Of a stretch of 64,000 nt of DNA, positions 10,259-19,890 are shown piece by piece. The translations under genes were made by a program, and so were the position numbers. The DNA lies in NCBI GenBank assembly GCA_037126765.1, contig JBBCBC010000001.1:30302804-30366803 (forward strand), written 5' to 3'. Position 1 is the first letter of the stretch, and each line of letters starts with the position of its first letter. Origin of the DNA: Stenogyne calaminthoides. Lineage: Eukaryota; Streptophyta; Magnoliopsida; Lamiales; Lamiaceae. The notes below the pieces were generated by a model that worked only from the letters and a program-made list of their open reading frames with translations, was not told where the DNA came from and made no database searches.

Positions 10259-11757
10259 ATGTTGCACCACCTTTGTGGATTTACTAATTTTTCAAGCACA
10301 TGGAATTGTACTTGGGAATGAAAGAGTCATCCCCTATTTATAGCTAGGTGATGGGCGATTTTTTTGGTAGAAAAACAATGTGGGAAAAAAGTTTTCTTGA
10401 TCTCCAAGAAATCTTGAATATATCTCTTATATTCTTTTTCCCATAATTATAATATTTCACAAAAAATCCCACCTCACCAAGTTATGGTGATTTTCGAAAT
10501 TTTAGGAAAAGATTCCAAGATTTGGATCTTCTTGAATTTATGAGATATTCTTGTATTTCAAGAAATACATATCTTCCATAATATATTTTCAAGAAAATCT
10601 TTCTTTCCCCTTTAATTTCAAAATTTTCGAAACATCTATATAGATAACCAAGTGGGAGATTTCTTGAGTTTAATGAGATAATCTTGTATTCCAAGAATAC
10701 ATATCTTCATTCCATAACAAAATTCAAAGAAAATCTTTCTCCCCTTTTATCCATAAATTTTGAAATAAATGAGGAAAAATAAGCAACAATATTTATTTTA
10801 TTTTAAACACCTTTTCAGTTATTGGACTATATGTTGGGCTACTCAGGGGGCCTTTAGGAGAATTAAGATTGGACCTTCCAATGGACCTTGAATTAACAAT
10901 ATTGAGCCACAATATTATTCAAGCCCATAAATATTAATTAATCCCACTACATAATTAATATTGCACTATCCATCTTAACCCATATTACACCAATAATATG
11001 GCTCCTGTTATTATTTCCCGTGTTTAAGATTATCTAGCCCATTAATTAATTCAAGCCACTGAAATAGCTTTCCGTTAATTAATATCTTTTGTCCTTGGTC
11101 AAGGAACGGTTCAACATTATTATCCATACCGGAAACTAATTCCACTTGCAAGATTTGGTATGATAAAGCTTATGAACCTCCCAAGGGGGCAAATCGAACA
11201 AAAGCGTATTTGCACCGCGATTCTCCGTATTAAATCTTAGCAATCACATGTGACCAATAATATTGCCCAAGATAAAAAGTATTGAATCGCGTTGATTCTC
11301 TACCCATGATAAGTCAAAGCAATAGTTACCAATGAACGAAGATTAAGAAATAACGAACCACTGAGGTATAATTCTTCCTTGTTCAGTTCTGAAGAATTTA
11401 TCCTCATGTAGGTCCTATTCAGTACATCAGTCATGCACTAGTGTAATCTCTTGGTCAAGACAAGCCAATCTGAGCCTTACACTTCAACCTTTCACGATGG
11501 GTTGTTCATTTCCATCTAGGTCGTGAATAGCGTACTTTTAGTTACAAGGGACTGTTAATTTAATCTTCTGTGATCTGGTATCACTAAATTAACTACAATG
11601 TAACACGTACTATTTATTGAACAGTTATGCAATAAATATATGTAACATTCGATAATATTTAAAACATCAGTGATAAATAATTTATTTCAGTAAATAAGTC
11701 CGAAATTCAGTTTTGATTATACAAAGTAAAAGCATACTTTCCAGTATAATCCCAACA
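10259..11757 (-). repeat. 3' LTR of element B, truncated at its outer end
   Basis: About 1.5 kb. 10790-11757 matches 17600-18592, apart from small differences such as a 22-base gap near 11330. The inner edge ends CCCAACA at 11757 next to the polypurine tract. The outer edge (GTTGCACCACC) does not match the outer edge of the other LTR (TGTTGGGGAA), so this end was lost. Long ORFs in it are absent. Confidence 0.82.
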
Positions 11758-11872
11758 ATCTCCCACTTATACTCAAAGTATGCTTTTAAGTATACTACAA
11801 CATGTCTCGTGTGGTCCATGACATCTAATGTCACCTACACGAACCTAATAATTTCTCCCACTTATACTCAAA
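11758..11872 (-). other. polypurine tract, duplicated
   Basis: On the minus strand CTTTGAGTATAAGTGGGAGA abuts the LTR at 11758. The same purine-rich word occurs again about 90 bases upstream (plus-strand 11853-11872), giving two tandem candidate plus-strand primers, as reported for some copia elements. Confidence 0.8.
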
Positions 11873-13371
11873 GCAGATTGGCAACGGTCTTGACACCCAT
11901 TCCTTCCACATGTCTCTCGAATGTATTCAGAGGCAGACCCTTTGTGAATGGATCTGCTAGGTTGTCTTCAGACGCTGTCTTTGCCACATCTATATCTCCT
12001 CTCTTAACGATATCTCGTATAAGATGGTATTTCCTTTCAATGTGTTTGCTGGCTTTGTGGGCTCGTGGTTCCCTTAAATTTGCAACTGCTCCGGCATTGT
12101 CACAATAAACAGTGAATCTGCTGGGCAAATTCTGAACCACATCCAAGTCCACTAGGAAGTTCTTGAGCCAAACCGCTTCTTTCGCTGCCTCGCAAGCAGC
12201 TACATATTCGGCTTCCATGGTAGAATCTGCGATGTATTTCTGCTTGACGCTTCTCCATGTCACGGCTCCTCCCCCCATGCAAAACACACTACCGGAGGAG
12301 ATTTTCTGGAGTCTATGTCTGATTGGAAATCTGAGTCCGTGTAGCCGATGGGGATTGGACTGTCTGACTGATAAACTAACATTTTATCCCGAGTTCTTTT
12401 CAGATACTTCAGAATGTTTTTAACTGTCGTCCAATGATCTTTCCCCGGGTTACTTTGATATCTTGCCACCATGCCAACGGCAAAGCAGTTATCCGGTCTC
12501 GTACACAGCATTACATACATAAGGCTTCCGACAGCCGAAGCATAAGGAATGTCTTTCATGTCATCTATCTCCTTTTGCGTCTTAGGGCACATTTTCTTGG
12601 ATAGATGGATTCCATGTCTGAAAGGTACGAAGCCTTTCTTGGAATCTTGCATGCTGAATCATTTTAAGACAGTGTCTATATATGAAGCTTGCGATAAGCC
12701 TATCATCCTTTTCTTGCGATCTCGAGTGATCTTGATCCCAAGGTTGTGTCCGGCTTCCCCTAAGTCCTTCATATCAAACTATTTTGAAAGCCATGCCCTT
12801 ACGTCTGATAACACCTTCACATCTTTCCCGATGATCAGATTGTCGTCTACGTATAGTACTAAGAATACCAATGCCATTCCGACACGCTTTTTGTACACAC
12901 AACTTTCGAACTCATTTTGATCGAACCCATAAGACTTTATAACATGATCAAAACATTGGTTCTAAGCTCTGGATGCCTGTTTGAGTCCGTAAATTGACTT
13001 CATGAGCTTACAAACTAGGTGTTCTTGGCCTTTTTCAATGAAGCCTTGGGGTTGTTGCATATAGATCTCTTCATCAAGGCTTCCGTTAAGGAAAGCTGTC
13101 TTGACATCCATTTACCAGATTTCAAAGTCAAGATGTGCAGCAATCGATAAGAGAATACGGATGGACTTAAGCATGGCTACGGGCGAAAAGTTTCCTCATA
13201 ATCGATCCCTTCTTTCTGAGTATAACCTTTCGCCACTAGTCTTGCTTTGAAGGTTTTCACCTTCCCGTCCGGTCCTTTTTTTCTCTTGTACACCCACTTG
13301 CAACTAATGGGTTTGACCCCATTAAGTGGTTCGACTAGCTCCCACACTCTGTTATGAAACATAGAACCCAT
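11868..13371 (-). pseudogene. RT and RNase H of element B
   Basis: Reverse transcriptase and RNase H copy element RNA into DNA. From the N-terminus: NRVWELVEPLNGV and CKWVYKRKKGPDGKVK at 13371-13177; the LYVDD catalytic motif in the stretch around 12860-12840; ASAVGSLMYVMLCTRPD at about 12540-12480; KYLKRTRDKMLVY; then RNase H (TDSDFQSD, TMEAEYVAA, FTVYCDNAGAVA, KHIERKYHLIRD) ending at 11868. The frame changes between 13177 and 12652 and near 12270, so the gene is broken into at least three pieces. RNase H acidic residues are mostly present. Confidence 0.88.
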
Positions 13372-13834
13372 TTAGAACTTCCATTCTTTGTTTGCCAAGA
13401 ATCTGCATCCTTGTCTTGGATTGCCTCGTCATATGTCCATGGGTCGATTAAATCTTGTCCAGGAATCAAGTCTGAGGACTCTCCTATTCCCATGAATCTC
13501 TCGGGCTATTTCACAACCCTCCCACTACGACGAGGTTCCGGTTGTGTAAGTGTGTCGTTTGGTATATCATCTTGTACAGTTGGCATTGAGGTTAGCCCTC
13601 TTAGCTCATTTAAGGTAATCTTATACGGGTCTTCTTTTTCGTTCATATAGTCTTCTTCCAAAAAAAAAGTGGGTACTTATGACCACCTTTTGATCTTCGG
13701 GACCATAGAACATACACCCTTTTTTGTTCCCTCGGGTATCCTACAAACAACCTTAATTACGATCTAGGATCCAATTTTCCGACTTTCCTTGTCCAACAAG
13801 TAGGCGGACACCCCAAATTCTCATGTGTCTCATA
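13372..13834 (-). pseudogene. integrase-RT linker of element B, degraded
   Basis: Between the integrase core and RT, where copia elements have a variable, low-complexity linker. No continuous minus-strand frame is present. Scattered stretches (for example GYPREQKRVYVLWSRR-like reading near 13740-13690) correspond to the integrase C-terminus. Confidence 0.45.
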
Positions 13835-14500
13835 CTAGGCTTGCGCCCGGGTCCACAATTCTTTGGGAGTTTTGGGAACCGATTTGGATGGCACCAAGTT
13901 CAGAATGTAAGCTGCTATTTCCAAGGCATGACCCCAGAACGACTTGGGAAGATCCATATAATTCATCATAGATCTAACCATTTCCAAAAGAGTTCTGTTT
14001 CTTCGCTCTGCAACCCCGTTTTGTTGAGGGGTTCCAGTCATGAAATGGGATGCAATCCTTCATCGATAAATAGTTCAAAAACTCATCATTTGAGGTATTC
14101 GCCTCCACGATCGGATCGTAGAGACTTGATCGTTTTTCCCTATGATTCTCTGCTTGAGCCTTAAATTCTTTGAATTTCTCAAAGGTCTCAGTTTATGCTT
14201 CATAAGGAAAATATAACCGCATACCTTGAGTAATCATCAATAAAAGTGACAAAATACTCATAACCTCCTCTTCTTGCTTTGGTTGACATTGGACCACATA
14301 CATACGTGTGAACGATCTCTAACACTTCTTTGGCTCTATTCCTTTGGCTCCAAATGCCCTCTTGGTCATTTTTACCCTCCAAACATGATTCGCGAGGTTG
14401 GAATTGGTTCAACTTGGAGAAACTCCGGTGAACCGTTTTTCACCAACCTTTGGATCCTCTTTGATTTATATGACCCAATCTTAGATGCCAAAAGAAGTGT
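13835..14500 (-). pseudogene. integrase of element B
   Basis: 14412-14200 carries KEVLEIVHTYVCGPM and YEYFVTFIDDYSRYAVIF, containing the region of the second catalytic aspartate domain. 14041-13835 carries TPQQNGVAERRNRTLLEM, with the catalytic glutamate kept, and LPKSFWGHALEIAAYILN. The two parts are in different frames and the DNGGEF-like segment between them (14040-14200) is disrupted. Upstream (14500-14413) HHCC remnants are hard to follow. Confidence 0.85.
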
Positions 14501-14752
14501 CTCGTTCACGCCTCGATGAACGTTTTTCTTTTCTCGGAAACAGTTGATGTGTTATAGGATGCATTTAAGTGAGTGGTGTGCACGAGTTAATTGTATAGAG
14601 ATTATTCGGCAACGTTCCATGACAGATAAATTTATCAAAAAGAGAAATGGTAACAACTTTATTAAAAGTAACCGAATATCCATCATGAAAAAGTTTAGAA
14701 ACTGAAATCAAATTCTTTCTAAAACTTGGAACGTAAAGAACATCTCATAAAA

Positions 14753-15105
14753 TTAAAACTCTGTTTTAAAAAGACAGGTGGACTTCTCCCACTGCTTCAG
14801 CTGCCACTCTCGTAGCATCGCCCAGTGTGATGAGGATCTCACTCCCACTAAGTTGTCGGGTCCGCTTGAACCCCTGTAATGTAAAACAAACATGATCAGT
14901 GGATCCCGTATCCACCACCCATAAATGGGAGGCATACGCCGCTAAACAAGTTTCAACAACTAGTGCGTGAGAATTACCTTTCTTTCCATCCCTTTTGGGT
15001 TTGGAACAGGCTGACCTCCAATGTCCCTTTTCACCGCAGTTGAAGCACTTCCCCTTAGCTGGCTTGTTCACACCACCACCCTTCTTCACCTTTTCTTTGC
15101 CCTTG
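14753..15105 (-). pseudogene. zinc knuckle and protease of element B
   Basis: The 107-aa frame at 15089-14766 begins after a gag tail. It has the CCHC knuckle CFNCGEKGHWRSAC (about residues 15-28), which binds RNA, followed by the retropepsin active site WVVDTGSTDHVC (D-T-G). Downstream residues SEILITLGDATRV match the copia protease flap region. The frame closes at 14766, so the protease is cut short before the integrase. Confidence 0.87.
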
Positions 15106-15113
15106 GCAACACT

Positions 15114-15800
15114 TCAGTTCACTTGCTTGTGGCCTTTGTCCCTTTTCTTGTTCTTGCCACCCCTTGGCCTAGAAGAAGAAGAAGGTCCATTTGCCACCAA
15201 GGCTTGGCTCTTTTGCCCCAATATCGCCTCCGCCGAGACTAAAGCTTGCAACAGATCAGGCATCGAGAACTTCTGATTATTCATCTGGTAGTTCAGCCTA
15301 AACTGTTCAAAACTTTTCGGCAGAGAGTGGAGCACGAAATTGATTTGGGTCTCGATATCGTATTCAGCGCCAAGTATCTCAAGTTTGTTATGGTGAGCCA
15401 TCATCTGGAGAACGTGCTCCCTTACGGGCGTTCCCTCCACCATTTTCATAGAGAGCAAGTCCCTCATGGTGATCTGACGAGCCACACGGTTCTGATGTTG
15501 AAACATCGCTTTAAGACTAGTCATGATGTCTGCAGCGGTCTCAACGTTCTGGTGTTGGTGTTGCAACACATCTGACATAGAAGCCAAGATGGTACACTTT
15601 GCCATTAGTTGGATCGCTCCCAATCATCATACTCTTTCTTAACCGTTTTAGTGGACTCATCTTTTGGCTTTTCCGGTTTAGGTGTGGTAAGAACCCAGTT
15701 ATGGCTTTATGTAGTGAGGACAATAGTAAGTTTACGATTCCAATCAACAAAATTTTCTCTAGTGAGCAAATTGTCTTTAAGTATATTGAATAGTGGATTA
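15114..15800 (-). pseudogene. gag of element B (UBN2 domain)
   Basis: The 169-aa frame at 15623-15114 shows the gag core: LMAKCTILASMSDVLQHQH, DIMTSLKAMFQHQNRVARQ, EHVLQMMAHHNKLEILG, QINFVLHSLPKSFEQFRLNY, then a Ser/Arg/Lys-rich tail before the zinc knuckle. The N-terminal part lies in other frames at 15800-15600 (NLLLSSLHKAITGFLP region), so the start is lost or frame-shifted. Order and spacing to the knuckle are normal. Confidence 0.85.
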
Positions 15801-15883
15801 AAAGGTTGCTACATGATGAACTGAAATAAACAATAATATGCATAAGCACAAATATATCACAAGGTTTGATCACATGCATCATA

Positions 15884-16569
15884 TTAAAATCTCAAAACAT
15901 ATGAACATGCATCAGCCAACATCTCAAAACAGTTTAAATAAGCCACGTGGGGTGGGTCATTATTTAAACACATTCAAGCAGGTTACAAACAAGAACAGTT
16001 ACAAACCTTTAATATCCAGATTAATAGTTGGCTCCCACTTGACCAATATAAAATTGACAGGGACTTCGGGGAAGTATATGCATATCAATTTTATACCTAA
16101 GTAATAACCATGATTAAATACAGGATTATTATTTCGTATTGAACGAGCCTCGTGGGGAGGGTCATCGTCGCCACTAATAATAACCCACAATCATCCATTT
16201 GGAATTCATTCATGTGAAAGCTATCTTTTGACCGTCCCGTGGGGGGGGAATTTCCCCAAAAGAATTCACAAATAAATAAATCATGGAGATCAAAATTAAT
16301 TCAATTTTATTATCCGGAATAAAATTGTCAATTAATTATTTAAACATACTTAGTAATTTTGAAGGTGAGATTTTTCATTGGGCAAATCTCATGCAAACAC
16401 ATTTAAACAAATTAAATAAAGCATAAGATAGCAAAATAATAAATCAAGCAAAGCAGAAAAATAAAACATATTGGGCACAAATTATCCAATTGTCATGGTT
16501 TGATTTTTCTTGGCTTGATCTTGAAGAAACACCGTCTTGAATTTCTCCCACTCGATCGTCTTGGGAAAT
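15884..16569 (-). other. untranslated leader of element B, 3' part
   Basis: AT-rich, no credible coding frame. It contains three short G-runs in a shared context (GTGGGGTGGGTCAT near 15950, GTGGGGAGGGTCAT near 16155, GTGGGGGGGAATT near 16240). These may be repeated packaging or structural signals, or simply decay. Confidence 0.4.
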
Positions 16570-17010
16570 ACTCCATCTCGAAATGCCACGCCAAGTAGCT
16601 CGCAGCCGGGATGCACGCCCGCATCCGGCCGGCCACTTGGCCAAGTTCAGCCTCGGAGGCCTCGGCAGGGCTCGGCAAACGTCGCCCGCCCGCGCCTCGA
16701 CATGCCTCGGTAGGGTCCGGCAGCTCCTCGGCAGCGACGGCGTGTATCCCGCCCATCAAGATTGCGTATACATACGGCCACAGGCTTCGCCCGCCGAACC
16801 TCGGCCCCCTCCGACGTCTCGGCGTCGCATCCATCCGCCATCCGCCGGCCGCTCTCAAAACGGTGCAGCGTGCTCTAAACCCCACCCGTGTGCTTGGCCT
16901 ATCCTCGCGTGCGCTTGGCCCTCGGCCTCGCCCGACACTCGTGCGTGCCTGCGCACGTCCATGTCGTGCGCGTGCCTCCCTTGGCACGTTTCGCGTGACG
17001 CACGCCGCCT
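16570..17010 (-). other. GC-rich island in the leader of element B
   Basis: About 440 bp of strikingly GC-rich sequence (GGCCGGCC, CGCCCGCCCGCGCC, GTGCGCGTG) in an otherwise AT-rich window. Overlapping open frames occur on both strands: a 164-aa frame at 16987-16493 minus and frames at 16583-17158 and 16611-17093 plus. That is expected when stop codons are rare and is not evidence of a gene. No domain is recognised. It could be a captured host fragment or an element-specific leader segment; edges are approximate. Confidence 0.6.
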
Positions 17011-17349
17011 ACGCCCAGTTTTGGATTTTATCCTTCAATTCTTCATCTCCGTCCTCGTTTTCGATCAAGTTAAAATTTATTTACAAAAAATAAATAAACC
17101 TAGATCTAGACTAGTCTATTACATTGATCAAATCATACAAATCCTAATCTACTCGTGAATTTTCTCACGAGGCAAAACGAATCCGAACGAATCGAATTAA
17201 AAACCACAATTTATATGCATGCATAAATAAACACATTAAATTCCATGACAATTGGATACCTGCAAAATAGATCTAGCAATTCTACTATCCAATTTCAAAT
17301 TTAATGTCAGCGAATTAAATTACAATTTAAAAAAATTCAGAGCCCGAAA

Positions 17350-17366
17350 CCGTGGCTCTGATACCA
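17350..17366 (-). other. primer-binding site of element B
   Basis: On the minus strand TGGTATCAGAGCCACGG, complementary to initiator tRNA-Met, two bases from the LTR edge at 17369. It orients element B as minus-strand. Confidence 0.9.
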
Positions 17367-17368
17367 GT

Positions 17369-18592
17369 TGTTGGGGAATAAATTGCACAGATCTATTCGG
17401 GATGAATATTTAAATACAAATTTAATTCTTATAATTATTACTAGCATGAATTAATCCTATATTAATTCAAATAATAATCCAACAACATATCATGCATATA
17501 ATTAATTCACGTAAAACCTACGCATGCGGAATTCAACGAGTTTACGTGAACGTACCTCTTGGGATGGCAGTGATCTGGCTAATTAGACTAACCAAAAATC
17601 AGCAACAATATTTTTTTTATTTTAAACACCTTTTCAGTTATTGGACTATATGTTGGGCTACTCAGGGGGCCTTTAGGAGAATTAAGATTGGACCTTCCAA
17701 TGGACCTTGAATTAACAATATTGAGCCACAATATTATTCAAGCCCATAAATATTAATTAATCCCACTACATAATTAATATTGCACTATCCATCTTAACCC
17801 ATATTACAGTCAATATGGCTCCCGGTTATTATTTCCCGTGTTTAAGATTATCTAGCCCATTAATTAATTCAAGCCACTGAAATAGTTTTCCGTTAATTAA
17901 TATCTTTTATCCTTGGTCAAGGAACGGTTCAACATTATTATCCATACCGGAAACTAATTCCACTTGCAAGATTTGGTATGATAAAGCTTATGAACCTCCC
18001 AAGGGGGCAAATCGAACAAGCGTACCTGCACACGATTCTCCGTATTAAATCTTAGCAATCACATGTGACCAATAATATTGCCCAAGATAAAAAGTATTGA
18101 ATCTCGTTGATTCTCTACCCATGATAAGTCAAAGCAATAGTTACCAATCCCACGTGATCCTATTTAAGGAACGAAGATTAAGAAATAGCGAACCACTGAG
18201 GTCTAATTCTTCCTTGTTCAGTTCTGAAGAATTTATCCTCCTATAGGTCCTATTCAGTGCATCAGTCATGCACTAGTGTAATCTCTTGGTCAAGATAAGC
18301 CAATCTGAGCCTTACACTTCAACCTTTCACGATGGGTTGTTCATTTTCATCTAGGTCGTGAATAGCGTACTTTTAGTTACAAGGGACTGTTAATTTAATC
18401 TTCTGTGATCTGGTATCACTAAATTAACTACAATGTAACACGTACTATTTATTGAACAGTTATGCAATAAATATATGTAACATTCGATAATATTTAAAGC
18501 ATCAGTGATAAACAATTTATTTCAGTAAATAAGTCCGAAATTCAATTTTGATTATACAAAGTAAAAGCATACTTTCCAGTATAATCCCAACA
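17369..18592 (-). repeat. 5' LTR of element B, internally deleted
   Basis: 1224 bp bounded by TGTTGGGGAA and CCCAACA. It matches the 3' LTR from about 17600 on. At the junction near 17600 (AATCAGCAACAATAT) it skips some 530 bases that the other LTR has before AATAAGCAACAATAT. That removed segment is AT-rich and contains repeated AAGAAAT/TTCTTG words. Confidence 0.85.
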
Positions 18593-19388
18593 CACCAGTC
18601 GCTCGTCTGGAAGCCATTCGGCTATTTCTGGCATATGCTGCCCACAGAGGGTTTATTGTGTATCAGATGGATGTTAAGAGCTTTTCTTAAACGGGGTACT
18701 AGCTGAGGAAGGTTATGTTGAACAACCTCCAGGCTTTGAAAAAGACGACCAGGTGTACCGTTTAAGAAAAGCTCTTTATGACCTGAAACAAGCTCCTCGA
18801 ACTTGGTATGATACACTCTCTCAGTTCTTGATAGACAGTGGTTTCACTAAAGGAATAGTGGACAGAACCTTATTTAGAATAGAAGATGGAGAAGATATTC
18901 TGATGGTTTAGATTTATGTGGACGACATCATCTTCGGATCTCCCAACAAGTGTTTATGTGATAAATTTAGCAAGCTGATGCAAGGGAAGTTCGAGATGTC
19001 CATGATTGGTTGGATGAATTACTTTCTGGGTCTACAAGTTAAGCAAAGTATAGAAGGGATATTCATCTGTCAGGTAAAGTACACTAGGAGTTTGTTGGCT
19101 AAGTTTGGAGTTCAAAACTGTAAGGAAGCCAGAATTCCTATGATGACTGGATTTAAGATGGATCCAGATGAGAATGGTCAGAAAACTAATCAGAAAGAAT
19201 ATAGGGCTCTCATTGGATCTTTACTATACCTGACTGCCAGCAGACCAGATATCACTTTTGCAGTAGGTGTATGTGCCAGATTTCAGGCAAATCCAATGCA
19301 AAGCCACCTGGAAGCAGCTAAGCGGATTCTTAAGTATCTGAAGGGACAAGAAAACCTTGGTTTATTTTACCCATCGATGATAATCTAG
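18593..19388 (+). pseudogene. reverse transcriptase of element A, 5' truncated
   Basis: Reading resumes right after element B in the middle of RT: PVARLEAIRLFLAYAAHRGF, then YVEQPPGFEKDDQVYRL and KQAPRTWYDTLSQFL. The catalytic IYVDDIIFGSP is at about 18912-18944, followed by LGLQVKQSIEGIFICQ and GSLLYLTASRPDITFAVG. The RT N-terminus (fingers) is missing because of the deletion at the B junction. Breaks: a frameshift near 18682, and TAG at 18909-18911 just before YVDD where the related element C has CAG (Gln). ORF 18918-19388 (156 aa) is the longest intact piece. Confidence 0.88.
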
Positions 19389-19890
19389 AGCTTAGTGGGT
19401 ATTCTCGATTCGATTATGGAGGTTGCGAATTGACAGAAGTCAACCTCGGTACATGTCGATTTTAGGTAGTAAAAAAATCGATCTCGTGGTTTTCAAAGAA
19501 ATGTACATCGGTTGCGACATCTACTAATGAAGCGAAATATATGGCTCAGCGAGAAGTCGTTGCTCCCCAACCGCTCGCTTAGTCAAGAAATGAGGGGATT
19601 ATAACATTATAGCTAAGAACGTACCTATATTGTGTGACAGTAATAGTGTTATTGCAATCACTCAGAATCCTGTTCTACATACAAGGTGCAAGCATGTGGA
19701 TGTCAGACACCATTTTATAAGAGATCATGTTGAAAAGAAGAATATCATAATGGAAAAGATCCATACTTGATAAATGTAAAAGTCGATATTTTAACCAAGC
19801 CACTAGCTGAGATCAGATTCAGAGAATTATGCAATGAGCTAGGGCTTCTGGATCTTGGAGAAAAAGCACCAGAAATATTTGGTGGACTGA
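19376..19890 (+). pseudogene. RNase H of element A, heavily corrupted
   Basis: The start corresponds to the GYSDADYGG segment of element C but is unreadable in any one frame: within about 60 bases several CAG/CTG triplets of the relative appear as CG. The 3' part (19610-19780) recovers: VPILCDSNSVIAITQNPVLH and KHVDVRHHFIRDHVEKKN, the RNase H C-terminal motif. The tail then matches the end of pol (ILTKPLAE-type region, 19785-19815). Confidence 0.8.

Larger units (their letters stand above)
10259..18592 (-). mobile_element. element B: Ty1/copia element nested in element A, reverse orientation
   Basis: Order on the minus strand: LTR (18592-17369), primer site, GC-rich leader, gag, zinc knuckle/protease, integrase, RT, RNase H, polypurine tract, LTR (11757-10259). 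It sits inside the pol gene of element A, between the integrase linker (to 10258) and the RT (from 18593). No 5-bp duplication is visible. The two LTRs are complementary in what they lack: the 10259 copy lacks the terminal ~230 bases present at 17369-17600, and the 17369 copy lacks ~530 bases present at 10259-10790. A deletion across the left junction explains the missing LTR end, the missing duplication and the missing part of A's RT. Confidence 0.88.

Noticed and set aside
16493..17158. Three overlapping ORFs of 160-191 aa on both strands
   Set aside because: They lie in a GC-rich island where stops are rare; no domain, biased composition (Arg/Ala/Pro), location in an element leader.
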